Of a stretch of 42,254 nucleotides of DNA, positions 17,844-26,798 are shown piece after piece (positions within the stretch are counted from its first letter, which is position 1; each line of letters starts with the position of its first letter). The notes below the pieces were generated by a model that was not told where the DNA came from, made no database searches, and saw nothing but the letters and a program-made list of their open reading frames with translations. The stretch lies in the NCBI GenBank assembly GCA_902567945.1, contig CACFOC010000005.1, positions 1 through 42,254 of the forward strand, read 5' to 3'. The stretch is from an uncultured Pelagibacteraceae bacterium (GTDB lineage Bacteria; Pseudomonadota; Alphaproteobacteria; Pelagibacterales; Pelagibacteraceae). Position numbers and translations under genes: made by a program.

Positions 17844-20069
17844 TTAGTAGTGAGGCTTATCCTCGAAAAAATTATATATTTTTACAGGCTTACCTTTCAG
17901 CATGTACCTATATACGTTTATATTTTCTAAGACTCTTTGAACGTAGTTTCTAGTTTCTTTAAATTTTATAAGCTCAATCCAATCAACATAAGATATTTTT
18001 CCTTTTTGTGGATTGCCATTGATTTTTTTCCAATACCTAACTCTTTTTGGTCCAGCGTTATATGCAGCTAAAGCGAATGGATAAGAGCCCTCATATTCCT
18101 CAAGTAAACCTGCTAAATAAAATGAACCTAACTTTATATTATATTCAGGATCACTTGTTAGTCTACTTTTTGAGTACGGCAATTTTGCTTGCTTAGCTAC
18201 TAACCTAGCCGTATAAGTCATCAACTGCATCATTCCTCTGGCCCCTGCATAACTATTAGCTCTTTTATCAAATTCACTTTCTTGTCTAATCACAGCTAAA
18301 ACTAATTCGGGTTTGGGCATAGATTTTTTATTTACAATTTGAGGAGTGTTAATAATTGGATAATTAAAATTGTTATAAAATCTCTTTTCATAAGAAGCTT
18401 GCTTTGCTATTTGTATTGCGTAATCATATCTATCTATTTCTATAGCAAGCTGTCCAGCGAGTATCTCACTACCTTTTTCAATATTATCTTGAGCTAGATG
18501 TTTAAGAAAATCTTTTGAATATTTTGCTTTATCCAACTCCCTTAATAATCTTACAATTTTTACTAAAGGGTTTTTAAAAAATTCTTTTTCAAATTTTTCA
18601 GAGACTTTTGGTTGATCAATTAAAGAAAAAGCCTCACCAGGTCTAATTTCGGAAAAAGCTAGTTGGCCATAATATGTATTTTTATACTTAGATGCTTCCG
18701 CAAACCATTCTTTTGATTTTTTTTCATTATTAATTTTTTTATAACTTTTTGCTAACCAATATGCTCCTCTTGATAAACTTATCGGATAACCCACATTATT
18801 ATAAAAATTTTTAAAATGTTGTATTGCAAGATTTGGATCATCCAAAAATGTTATCGCAATCCATCCTGATAACCACTCTCCTTCGGCGTATTCAGAACCG
18901 TTAGTCAATGAATGGTTGCTAGCTACCTTGTATGCCTTGGCATATTTTTTTTTGTAAATTAGTGAGCGAGCTAATATTGCTCTTTCTTTCCACCATTTAT
19001 CAGGTCTTATTAATTTTACAGGATTATTAGGAACAGAGAATAATATTTCAAGTGAAGGATCTAATCTACCTCTTCTTCTTCGCCATTTTAGTCTGTCATA
19101 TTTTAATCCAATATCATTTTTAAATTTATCAACAACTTTACTTATAGCAGCATCAACTCCATAAGATTGGCTCATTAATATCTGTCTTGCATTATATAGA
19201 GTCGTATAATCTTTTGGTAAATATCTTAACATTCTTTTTACGTCCCAGTGTTTGCCTTCCCAAGCATGCCAGTCTGCTCTTTTAACGTTATCTTCTACTG
19301 TTATTATTTTTTTATATTTTTTCCTTAGGTAACGTAAGTTACTTTTCGAAAGTTTTGCTTTAATCCAACCTTCTTTTATTAATTTAGATCCTTTATCAAT
19401 ATTCCCTTGTGAGACATATATTTCACCAAGTTTAATTTTACCAAAATCACTTAAGGGCGGCTCTGAATCAAACCAATTTAAAATCGAATTTATTGAATTT
19501 GTTTTAATATTAATTTTATGTTCCGCTAGATATCTTAGTCTACTTATTCGAGGAAAATTAGGATTAGTGTTTATAAATGTAACATAATCATAGAAAGATG
19601 CTTGATTAGACGATTCTTTTAAATAAAGATAATTTATTAATTCATATAAAGTTTTATCTCTTGATTTTTTTGACATTTTTAAAGCCGATTGCCATTTTCT
19701 TTTATCTACAAAATCAAAGGCTTTTTTTGCAATTTCAAAATCTCTCTTTGAAAGTATCGAAGATTTTTTTACTGCTGTTGTAATTTTTTGTTTTACTATA
19801 ATCGGTTTTTTTGCAGGATAAATAAAAATCTCTTTTTCTTCTTCGATGTTTTCAGCAATCTGTAAATTTTCTTCAGCTTCTTTCTTTTCTTTTTTTTTTA
19901 ATGGTTTTTTTTGAGGATATAAATTTTTTTTCTCAGCAGTTTTTTCTTTTACCTCTTTACTAATTGTTGGCTTAGGTTTAGGCAAAATAGTATCTCCAGC
20001 CACAGCTTGAGAGGTAAAAATGATAAAAATCGCCAAAATTATTAGATTATGTTTGATTAAATACTTCAT
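17844..20069 (-). CDS. slt: Soluble lytic murein transglycosylase
   Basis: Periplasmic enzyme that cleaves peptidoglycan between MurNAc and GlcNAc with formation of 1,6-anhydroMurNAc. It is 741 aa. A signal peptide covers roughly residues 1-24 (hydrophobic IILAIFIIFTSQAVAG). A lysine/glutamate/proline-rich low-complexity linker runs to about residue 95. A long helical superhelix region follows, then the C-terminal SLT domain. The catalytic glutamate is E597 in RQESEFD, followed by GARGMMQLM and ALAAYNAGP. It is divergent from dapA with a 44-base gap. Confidence 0.94.
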   Translation of the reverse strand: MKYLIKHNLIILAIFIIFTSQAVAGDTILPKPKPTISKEVKEKTAEKKNLYPQKKPLKKKEKKEAEENLQIAENIEEEKEIFIYPAKKPIIVKQKITTAVKKSSILSKRDFEIAKKAFDFVDKRKWQSALKMSKKSRDKTLYELINYLYLKESSNQASFYDYVTFINTNPNFPRISRLRYLAEHKINIKTNSINSILNWFDSEPPLSDFGKIKLGEIYVSQGNIDKGSKLIKEGWIKAKLSKSNLRYLRKKYKKIITVEDNVKRADWHAWEGKHWDVKRMLRYLPKDYTTLYNARQILMSQSYGVDAAISKVVDKFKNDIGLKYDRLKWRRRRGRLDPSLEILFSVPNNPVKLIRPDKWWKERAILARSLIYKKKYAKAYKVASNHSLTNGSEYAEGEWLSGWIAITFLDDPNLAIQHFKNFYNNVGYPISLSRGAYWLAKSYKKINNEKKSKEWFAEASKYKNTYYGQLAFSEIRPGEAFSLIDQPKVSEKFEKEFFKNPLVKIVRLLRELDKAKYSKDFLKHLAQDNIEKGSEILAGQLAIEIDRYDYAIQIAKQASYEKRFYNNFNYPIINTPQIVNKKSMPKPELVLAVIRQESEFDKRANSYAGARGMMQLMTYTARLVAKQAKLPYSKSRLTSDPEYNIKLGSFYLAGLLEEYEGSYPFALAAYNAGPKRVRYWKKINGNPQKGKISYVDWIELIKFKETRNYVQRVLENINVYRYMLKGKPVKIYNFFEDKPHY

Positions 20070-20101
20070 ATATTTATGATGAATAATTTTTTCAAACTAT
20101 G

Positions 20102-20107
20102 TTATAA
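20102..20107 (+). promoter_or_regulatory. Candidate dapA -10 box close to the start codon
   Basis: TTATAA at 20102-20107 ends 6 bases before the dapA ATG at 20114, and no Shine-Dalgarno sequence is present between them. This geometry would give a leaderless mRNA. No convincing -35 box is seen 16-18 bases upstream, so this is weak. Confidence 0.25.
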
Positions 20108-20113
20108 AGATTT

Positions 20114-21001
20114 ATGTTTAAAGGATCAATTGTAGCTTTAATTACGCCATTTAATAAAAATAAGCTGGATGAGGATTCATATATATCTTTAATTGATTTT
20201 CATTTGAAAAATGGCACAAAAGGACTAGTTCCTGCTGGTACTACCGGAGAGTCTCCAACTTTAAATCATAATGAACATGAAAGAGTTATTGAGTTATGTG
20301 TTAAAGAATCAAAAGGAAAAATTCCTGTTATAGCGGGTACAGGATCTAATTCTACTGATGAAGCTATATCTTTAACAAAGTATGCGGAAAAAATTGGTGC
20401 TAATGCGGCATTGGTTGTTACACCTTATTATAATAAACCAACTCAAGAAGGTTTATATCAGCACTTCAAAGCTATTAATGATAATTGTTCAATACCTATA
20501 ATAATTTATAATATTCCACCAAGATCAGTTGTTGATATGAGTGTCGATACCATGGCACGTCTTTATGAATTAAAAAACATAGTGGGAGTAAAAGATGCTA
20601 CTGGAGACTTGAATAGGGTAGATCAACAAAAAAAAAAGATGGGGCCGGACTTTATACAGCTTTCAGGTGAAGATGCCACTGCACTGGAATTTAATATGAG
20701 AGGTGGAACTGGATGTATTTCTGTTTCTGCAAATGTAGCACCAAAACTTTGCTCCGAATTTCAAGAAGCATCAATTAGCAAAAATAACAGCAACTTGGTA
20801 GCTAAAGCAAAATCTATTAATGAAAAATTACAACCACTTCATAAAGCTCTGTTTATCGAAAGTAGTCCCAGCCCAGTAAAATATGCTGCTAGCCTTTTAA
20901 ATTTATGTTCGGACGATGTTAGGTTACCACTTGTAAAAATTACTGATAAAACAAAAAAAGAAGTTAAATCAGCAATGACTTATGCTAATTTAATTGATTA
21001 A
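20114..21001 (+). CDS. dapA: 4-hydroxy-tetrahydrodipicolinate synthase
   Basis: Condenses pyruvate with aspartate semialdehyde, the entry step to lysine and diaminopimelate, in the cytoplasm. It is 295 aa, the normal length. Signatures are [14 protein letters not shown] near residue 43, the tyrosine in [13 protein letters not shown] near 133, and the Schiff-base lysine in [11 protein letters not shown] near 161. It heads a long plus-strand run that reaches recO. The smpB start overlaps its stop by one base (TAATG). Confidence 0.97.
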   Translation: MFKGSIVALITPFNKNKLDEDSYISLIDFHLKNGTKGLVPAGTTGESPTLNHNEHERVIELCVKESKGKIPVIAGTGSNSTDEAISLTKYAEKIGANAALVVTPYYNKPTQEGLYQHFKAINDNCSIPIIIYNIPPRSVVDMSVDTMARLYELKNIVGVKDATGDLNRVDQQKKKMGPDFIQLSGEDATALEFNMRGGTGCISVSANVAPKLCSEFQEASISKNNSNLVAKAKSINEKLQPLHKALFIESSPSPVKYAASLLNLCSDDVRLPLVKITDKTKKEVKSAMTYANLID

Positions 21002-21471
21002 TGAATCCAAAAACCAAGACTGGTTTAAAAATTATATCCAATAATAGAAAAGCAAAATATAATTATTTTTTTACTGAATTTTTCGAAGCTGGCATTGTAC
21101 TAAAGGGATCGGAAGTAAAATCTTTAAGAGATGGAAAAGTAAATATTGCTGAATCTTACGCTTTTGATCACAATGGAGAAATGTATTTAGTTAATTCACA
21201 TATACCATCATATAAACAATCTAGCTATAACGATCATGACCCAAATCGTAACAGAAAGTTGTTACTAACTAAAAGAGAAATAAATAAACTTATAGGAAGA
21301 GTAAATAGAGAGGGTTACACACTAATTCCGACAAAAATATATTTTAAAAAGGGTAAGGCCAAAATTGAAATAGCTGTAGCAAAAGGTAAAAAACAATATG
21401 ACAAAAGACAAACAAAGAAAAAAAGAGACTGGAATAGAGAAAGAGCCAGATACTTTAGAAAGACTAGTTAG
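21001..21471 (+). CDS. smpB: SsrA-binding protein SmpB
   Basis: Binds tmRNA and brings it to stalled ribosomes for trans-translation. It is 156 aa. The OB-fold signatures are [33 protein letters not shown] near residue 37, and the basic C-terminal tail [15 protein letters not shown] that inserts in the mRNA channel. It is coupled to dapA by TAATG. The tmRNA gene itself is not in this window. Confidence 0.97.
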   Translation: MNPKTKTGLKIISNNRKAKYNYFFTEFFEAGIVLKGSEVKSLRDGKVNIAESYAFDHNGEMYLVNSHIPSYKQSSYNDHDPNRNRKLLLTKREINKLIGRVNREGYTLIPTKIYFKKGKAKIEIAVAKGKKQYDKRQTKKKRDWNRERARYFRKTS

Positions 21472-21476
21472 TGTAA

Positions 21477-21989
21477 ATGATATATCTTGGCTTAGGTTCA
21501 AATTTACCCTCAAGTTTTGGAGATAGAATTGCAAATATAAATTTTGCAATTGAATTACTTAAAGAAAATAATATTAAAATAATTAAAAAATCTAGCTATT
21601 ATGAAACACCCTCATATCCTAATAACAAGCATCCAAAGTTTATAAATATAGTGATAAAAATAAACACAACATTAAAGCCAAAGGAGCTGGTAGCAATCAT
21701 AATCTCCATAGAAAGTAAACTTGAACGAGAAAGAGGTAAAAAAAATGACCCCCGTACGTGCGATATTGATATTATTGATTTTAATAATAAAGTATTAAAT
21801 TTTAAGCATAATAACTTGCTATTTAATATCCCCCATAAAAAATTAATCTATAGAAATTTTGTATTGTACCCACTTTTAGAATTAAATCCTAGATGGAGGC
21901 ATCCAAAATCTAATATTTTTATTAAAGATTTAATAAAAAAGATTACTGATAAAGACAAGAAGTCTATATTAAAGATTAAAAAAGATTGA
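21477..21989 (+). CDS. folK: 2-amino-4-hydroxy-6-hydroxymethyldihydropteridine pyrophosphokinase
   Basis: Transfers pyrophosphate from ATP to hydroxymethyl-dihydropterin in folate synthesis. It is 170 aa. The start YLGLGSNLPSSFGDR, the block SSYYETPSYPNNKHPKFINIV, and the catalytic/metal stretch RTCDIDIIDFN near residue 97 are diagnostic, as is the HKKLIYRNFVLYPLLEL block. It starts 5 nt after smpB. In many alphaproteobacteria rpoZ comes between folK and the rsh gene; here only 11 bases do. Confidence 0.93.
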   Translation: MIYLGLGSNLPSSFGDRIANINFAIELLKENNIKIIKKSSYYETPSYPNNKHPKFINIVIKINTTLKPKELVAIIISIESKLERERGKKNDPRTCDIDIIDFNNKVLNFKHNNLLFNIPHKKLIYRNFVLYPLLELNPRWRHPKSNIFIKDLIKKITDKDKKSILKIKKD

Positions 21990-22000
21990 TATAACAAGGA

Positions 22001-23743
22001 ATGCTTAATCAAGAGGATTTAATAAAAAAAGTAAGAACTTATAATCGCTTTCTCGATCCCGCAACATTATCAAAGGCATATAATTTTGCAGTTAGCGCAC
22101 ATAAAAATCAAAAAAGAGATTCTGGAGATCCTTTTTTAATACATCCCGTTGCTGTAGCTGATATTTTAACTGAATTAAAATTGGATAGCGCTACTATTGC
22201 AACAGGATTATTGCATGACACTATAGAAGATACAAAAACAACTTATACAACTGTTAAAAAGGAATTCGGCAAAGAAGTTGCTGACTTAGTAGAAGGAGTG
22301 ACAAAAATTTCCTTATTAGAGGATAAAGTTACTCCCACATCAAAAGCAGAGAATTTTAGAAAACTAATTCTAGCTACCTCAAAAGATATCAGGGTTCTTC
22401 TAGTTAAATTAGCTGACAGACTTCATAATATGAGAACTCTAAAATCTATAAAGGACTCTCTTAGAAGAGAAAGAATTGCAACTGAAACTATGGAAATATA
22501 TGCCCCACTTTCTGATAGAATGGGAATGAATAGAATAAGAGATGAATTAGAAGATTTGGCCTTTAAAGAACTAAACCCGGAGGCACGAAAACTTATTGTT
22601 GATAGGTTAAAATTAAATAAAGAAAATAGAGAAAATAATTTTAATAATATTTCTGCAATATTTGAAAAAGTCCTTAAACAAAATAATTTACAAATCAAAA
22701 TAATTGGTCGGGAGAAAACCCCATTTTCAATTTGGAGAAAGATGCAATCTAAAAGAATCTCTTTAGAACAACTTACTGATGTAATTGGATTTAGAGTGAT
22801 TTCAACTGATTTACAAAGTTGCTATAAAATATTAGGAATATTCCATTCAAACTGGTCAACAATACCAGGAAAATTTAAAGATTATATATCTACTCCAAAA
22901 ATTAATAATTACAAATCTATACATACAGCAATAATAGGACCTAAGAATGAACCTGTTGAAATTCAAATAAGAACAAAAGATATGCATGAATTTGCTGAAC
23001 GTGGCATAGCCTCACATTGGTTATACAAATCATCTGAAAAGTTAAATACACCCACTTTAAGAGAATATGATTGGTTAAGAGACTTGGTTGAAATAATAGA
23101 AAAAGGAACCTCTCCTGAAGATTTTTTGGAATATACAAAACTTCAAATGTTTCAGGATAATGTTTTTTGTTTTACACCCACAGGAGAAGTAATTAAATTA
23201 CCTAGAGGTGCTACCCCAATAGATTTTGCTTATGCTGTCCATACAAAAATAGGTGATAGTGCAATTAAATGCGAAATCAATGGCACAGATTCACCGCTGC
23301 AAAGTACTTTAAAAAATGGTGACTTAGTCAAGATCTTGACTTCAAAAAAAGCGTCTCCTTCACTGCATTGGCTTTCATTGACAACAACTGGGAAAGCTCG
23401 AGCTTCTATTAGAAGATATTGGAAAAACAAAACTAGCATTAATGAAGATAAAGAGAAAAAATATCAAACTGGCCTTTGTATACAAATACCACATATGCCA
23501 GGTAAATTAGGAGAAGTTAGTAGTTTAATTGGTTTCCATAAATGCAATATATTAAATATAGAAATCTTAGCAAAAAAGACTGATTATTTAGAATTTATTT
23601 TTGATATACAGGTAAAAGATTTAAAGAAATATACAAATTTAATAACTGAATTAAAATTAAAAGAATATAAGTTTAAGATTATAAGACACAGGAAAAAAAA
23701 TGATTTCTTACAAAGAATCTTTAAAAATTTTAAAAAGAACTAA
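22001..23743 (+). CDS. Bifunctional (p)ppGpp synthetase/hydrolase, shortened C-terminus
   Basis: Rsh-family enzyme of the stringent response, 580 aa against about 700-750 for long RelA/SpoT proteins. The HD hydrolase domain is intact: H34, H48, H72-D73 in LLHDTIEDT, D139 in KLADRLHNMRTL. The synthetase domain has R237 in the GREKTPFSIWRKMQSK block, FRVI, and EIQIRTKDMHEFAE near 320-332. The TGS domain spans about 386-450. The protein then passes almost directly to an ACT domain at about 490-560, so the usual helical and zinc-finger regions between TGS and ACT are missing. The ATG at 22001 matches the family N-terminus, although AAGGA is directly adjacent to it. Its end overlaps pyrE by 44 bases. 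Often named relA, spoT or rsh. Confidence 0.95.
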   Translation: MLNQEDLIKKVRTYNRFLDPATLSKAYNFAVSAHKNQKRDSGDPFLIHPVAVADILTELKLDSATIATGLLHDTIEDTKTTYTTVKKEFGKEVADLVEGVTKISLLEDKVTPTSKAENFRKLILATSKDIRVLLVKLADRLHNMRTLKSIKDSLRRERIATETMEIYAPLSDRMGMNRIRDELEDLAFKELNPEARKLIVDRLKLNKENRENNFNNISAIFEKVLKQNNLQIKIIGREKTPFSIWRKMQSKRISLEQLTDVIGFRVISTDLQSCYKILGIFHSNWSTIPGKFKDYISTPKINNYKSIHTAIIGPKNEPVEIQIRTKDMHEFAERGIASHWLYKSSEKLNTPTLREYDWLRDLVEIIEKGTSPEDFLEYTKLQMFQDNVFCFTPTGEVIKLPRGATPIDFAYAVHTKIGDSAIKCEINGTDSPLQSTLKNGDLVKILTSKKASPSLHWLSLTTTGKARASIRRYWKNKTSINEDKEKKYQTGLCIQIPHMPGKLGEVSSLIGFHKCNILNIEILAKKTDYLEFIFDIQVKDLKKYTNLITELKLKEYKFKIIRHRKKNDFLQRIFKNFKKN

Positions 23744-24287
23744 GGCTCTTTTAGAAGGACATTTTGTCTTGTCTTCTGGTTTACATAGCGATAAATACAT
23801 ACAATGCGCAAAACTATTAAGTCATCCACAACAATCTAGAAAGATTTGCTCATCTTTAAAAGCAAAGATAAGTAAAGTTTATAAAAAAATTGATATTATT
23901 TTATCCCCAGCAATGGGTGGTATTATCGTGGGCTACGAAATAAGCAGACAATTAAATGTAGTTTCAATTTTTGCTGAAAGAGTTGGAGGTAAATTGATAT
24001 TAAGAAGAGGATTCTCTATACCAAAAAAATCTAGAGTCCTTGTAGTTGAAGATGTTATAACTACTGGCAAATCAGCTTTAGAATGTTTAAATATAGTTAA
24101 AAAAAATAAAGCAAGAATAATTGCCTTCGCTTGTATAATAAACAGATCTAATAAAGATACCTTAAACAAAATTCCAATTATCTCCCAAGTTAAATTTAAA
24201 ATTGATACTTTTAAAGCAAATGAATTACCTAATAAATTAAAAAAAGTTAAAGTAAAAATTCCAGGCAGTAGAAATCTATCTAAATGA
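23700..24287 (+). CDS. pyrE: Orotate phosphoribosyltransferase
   Basis: Forms OMP from orotate and PRPP in pyrimidine synthesis. It is 195 aa. Diagnostic blocks are ALLEGHFVLSSGLHSDKYIQC near residue 16 and the PRPP loop VLVVEDVITTGKSA near residue 112. The start ATG is preceded by AGG seven bases upstream and lies inside the rsh gene, giving a 44-base out-of-frame overlap. No other start would keep the conserved N-terminal helix. The stop overlaps the pdxJ start by four bases (ATGA). Confidence 0.95.
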   Translation: MISYKESLKILKRTKALLEGHFVLSSGLHSDKYIQCAKLLSHPQQSRKICSSLKAKISKVYKKIDIILSPAMGGIIVGYEISRQLNVVSIFAERVGGKLILRRGFSIPKKSRVLVVEDVITTGKSALECLNIVKKNKARIIAFACIINRSNKDTLNKIPIISQVKFKIDTFKANELPNKLKKVKVKIPGSRNLSK

Positions 24288-25009
24288 AAAAAAAAAGACT
24301 TGGAGTCAATATAGACCATGTAGCAACTATTAGAAATGCAAGAGGAGAAAAATACCCAGATCCTTTAACTGCAGCTTTATTAGCTCAAAAGGAGGGTGCA
24401 AGCTCGATTACAGTTCATTTGCGTGAAGATCGTCGACATATCAAAGATTTTGATTTGAAAAAATTAAAGGAAAAATTAAAGATTCCAATAAATTTAGAGA
24501 TGGCACCAACTTACTCCATGTTAAGAACGGCGTTAAGATGTAAACCAAAGTATGTTTGTATTGTACCAGAAAAACGTCAAGAAATTACTACTGAAGGAGG
24601 GCTAAATGTTAATAAAAATTTTAAATTACTAAAAAGTATTATTAAGAAGTTAAATAAAAGAAAAATTAGTGTAAGTTTATTCATTGAACCAAAAATTTCC
24701 GATATTAAACTTGCAAAATTATTAAATGTTAATGCGATAGAATTGCATACTGGAAAATTTTGTAACTTATTTAATAATAAAAAAAATTATAATAAAGAGT
24801 TTAATAATTTAAAAAAAGCTTCGCTATATGCTGATAAAATTGGTTTAAATGTCCATGCAGGACATGGAATAACGTATGAATCTTTATATAAGCTATGTAA
24901 AATAAATAAAATAACAGAATATAATATTGGTCATTTTTTAATCTCAGACTCCATTTTTAATGGACTGCCTAATGTTATAAGAAAAGTTAAGAAAATTATA
25001 AAGTTATAA
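24284..25009 (+). CDS. pdxJ: Pyridoxine 5'-phosphate synthase
   Basis: Closes the pyridine ring from 3-amino-1-hydroxyacetone phosphate and deoxyxylulose 5-phosphate to make vitamin B6. It is 241 aa, a TIM barrel. Signatures are LGVNIDHVATIRNARG at the N-terminus, SSITVHLREDRRHIKD near residue 41, NLEMAPT, the lobe VSLFIEPK, and GLNVHAGHGITYESL near residue 185. It is coupled to pyrE (ATGA) and followed after one base by acpS, the usual pdxJ-acpS pair. Confidence 0.97.
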   Translation: MKKKRLGVNIDHVATIRNARGEKYPDPLTAALLAQKEGASSITVHLREDRRHIKDFDLKKLKEKLKIPINLEMAPTYSMLRTALRCKPKYVCIVPEKRQEITTEGGLNVNKNFKLLKSIIKKLNKRKISVSLFIEPKISDIKLAKLLNVNAIELHTGKFCNLFNNKKNYNKEFNNLKKASLYADKIGLNVHAGHGITYESLYKLCKINKITEYNIGHFLISDSIFNGLPNVIRKVKKIIKL

Positions 25010-25010
25010 T

Positions 25011-25403
25011 ATGAAGATATATGGCATTGGCACAGATATAGTAAATATTAAGAGAATAGATAAATCACTAAAGAAACATGGTGCTGTTTTTAAAAAAAAA
25101 ATATTTTCTAAAAAAGAAATTAGTTATTGTGAAAGAAAAAAAAATTCTAGTTCATACTTTGCTAAAAGGTACGCAGCAAAAGAAGCGTTTAGTAAGGCAT
25201 TAGGTACTGGAATTAATAAAGATATAAATTTCAAGAATATCGAAATATGCAATGATAATTATGGTAAACCTTTTATTTTATTAAAAGGACGTGTTAGTAA
25301 TTATTTAAAAGAAAAAATTAAATCTAAAAAATATGAGATTTATTTATCTCTTTCTGATGATATACCTTGGGCCCAAGCTACTGTAATTATCTCTTATAAA
25401 TAA
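25011..25403 (+). CDS. acpS: Holo-[acyl-carrier-protein] synthase
   Basis: Moves 4'-phosphopantetheine from CoA to acyl carrier protein. It is 130 aa. The metal-site aspartate is in GIGTDIVNIKRI at the N-terminus, and the FAKRYAAKEAFSKALGTGI block near residue 50 holds the catalytic glutamate/lysine. It sits in the pdxJ-acpS-lepB-rnc order common in proteobacteria. The last base overlaps lepB (TAATG). Confidence 0.95.
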   Translation: MKIYGIGTDIVNIKRIDKSLKKHGAVFKKKIFSKKEISYCERKKNSSSYFAKRYAAKEAFSKALGTGINKDINFKNIEICNDNYGKPFILLKGRVSNYLKEKIKSKKYEIYLSLSDDIPWAQATVIISYK

Positions 25404-26131
25404 TGAAAAAAAAAATTATTGATAATATAAAGACATTAATTTACGCATTAATTATTGCGCTATTTATTAGAAGTTTTTTTTATCAACCGTTTTATATACC
25501 TTCATCATCAATGGAACCAAATCTATTAGTAGGTGATAGGTTATTCGTGTCAAAATATACATACGGTTATAGTCGTCATTCTTTTCCGTTTAGCCCAAAC
25601 CTCTTTAGCAAGAGATTATTGTCAAAATATCCTAGTAGAGGAGATATTGTTGTTTTCAAAACTCCAGCCGATAATAGAACGGATTACATAAAAAGATTAG
25701 TAGGTTTACCAGGCGACGAAATTCAGATTACAGATGGGAATTTATTTTTAAATGGACAAAAAGTGAAGCGTAATAAAATTAATTTATCCACTCAAATAAA
25801 ATGTGGAGATGAGAATATAAACGTTGACGCTTATGAAGAAGTTCTTCCCAATGAAGTAAGTTACATTGCGGTTTATAGAAAGAATGGATCAATGCAAAAT
25901 AGCGATCTTTACAAAGTTCCTGAAAATCATTATTTCTTTTTGGGCGATAATAGAGACTGTTCTAAAGATAGTCGTTATTTAAATAGCGTAGGTTACGTAA
26001 GTTTTGTAAATCTTGTAGGAAAAGCAAGAATTATATTTTTCTCTAATGACAAGGAAAAGGGTAATTTATTAAAAGTATGGAAATGGGGAGACATTATAAG
26101 AACTGATAGATTTTTAAAAACTATTAAATGA
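25403..26131 (+). CDS. lepB: Signal peptidase I
   Basis: Inner-membrane serine protease that removes signal peptides from exported proteins. It is 242 aa with a single N-terminal membrane segment (TLIYALIIALFIRSFFY). The nucleophile is the serine of PSSSMEPNLLVGDRLFVSK near residue 36. The general-base lysine is in RTDYIKRLVGLPGDEI near residue 97, and box E is GDNRDCSKDSR. It is shorter than E. coli LepB, which has a second membrane segment. Coupled to acpS by TAATG and to rnc by ATGA. Confidence 0.96.
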   Translation: MKKKIIDNIKTLIYALIIALFIRSFFYQPFYIPSSSMEPNLLVGDRLFVSKYTYGYSRHSFPFSPNLFSKRLLSKYPSRGDIVVFKTPADNRTDYIKRLVGLPGDEIQITDGNLFLNGQKVKRNKINLSTQIKCGDENINVDAYEEVLPNEVSYIAVYRKNGSMQNSDLYKVPENHYFFLGDNRDCSKDSRYLNSVGYVSFVNLVGKARIIFFSNDKEKGNLLKVWKWGDIIRTDRFLKTIK

Positions 26132-26796
26132 TAAACAAAATATCTGAATTTGAAAAGAAAATTAAAGTAAAACTAAATAATAAATCGTTATTAGTTAAGG
26201 CTTTGACTCATAAAAGCGCAAATATGAACTCAAATAACGAAAAGTTAGAATTTCTAGGTGACAGAGTGATCGGAATAATATTGTCTGAGGAGTTATATAA
26301 TTTATACCCAAATGTAAATGAAGGCGAATTAGATAAAAGATTTGCTGTTTTAGTAAATAGAAAAACTTGCTGCTCAGTAGCTTGGTCTATGCAAATTCAA
26401 AATTATATTATAACAGGCGATAAAAAAAAAATTATAAATATAAACGACGAAAAAATTCTAAGTGATTGTTGTGAGGCTATAATTGGAGCTATTTATATAG
26501 ATCGTGGTTTTGATTATGTAAAAAAATTTGTATTAAAAATATGGAAGAAAAATATAGAAAAATCAAATATTACTATCTTTGATCCTAAAACAAAATTACA
26601 AGAGCATTCTCTAAAGAAATATAAAAAACTTCCCTTATATAAATTAGTAAGTTTTGAAGGTCCTAAGCATAGACCCTTATTTAAAATTGCGGTTTCAATA
26701 ACTGGTACAAAAAAAGTTTTAGGGATTGGAAAGTCTAAGCAAGATGCAGAACAAAATGGCGCAAGTAATTTATTAAAAAAAATTAATGTAATTTAA
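26128..26796 (+). CDS. rnc: Ribonuclease III
   Basis: Double-stranded RNA endonuclease for rRNA and mRNA processing. It is 222 aa. The catalytic signature NEKLEFLGDRVIG lies near residue 36, and the second acidic pair is in DCCEAIIGAIYID near residue 112. A C-terminal dsRNA-binding domain starts at DPKTKLQEHSLKKY and ends with the QDAEQNGASNLLKK helix. The usual next gene, era, is absent; recO follows after 2 bases. Confidence 0.96.
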   Translation: MINKISEFEKKIKVKLNNKSLLVKALTHKSANMNSNNEKLEFLGDRVIGIILSEELYNLYPNVNEGELDKRFAVLVNRKTCCSVAWSMQIQNYIITGDKKKIININDEKILSDCCEAIIGAIYIDRGFDYVKKFVLKIWKKNIEKSNITIFDPKTKLQEHSLKKYKKLPLYKLVSFEGPKHRPLFKIAVSITGTKKVLGIGKSKQDAEQNGASNLLKKINVI

Positions 26797-26798
26797 TT

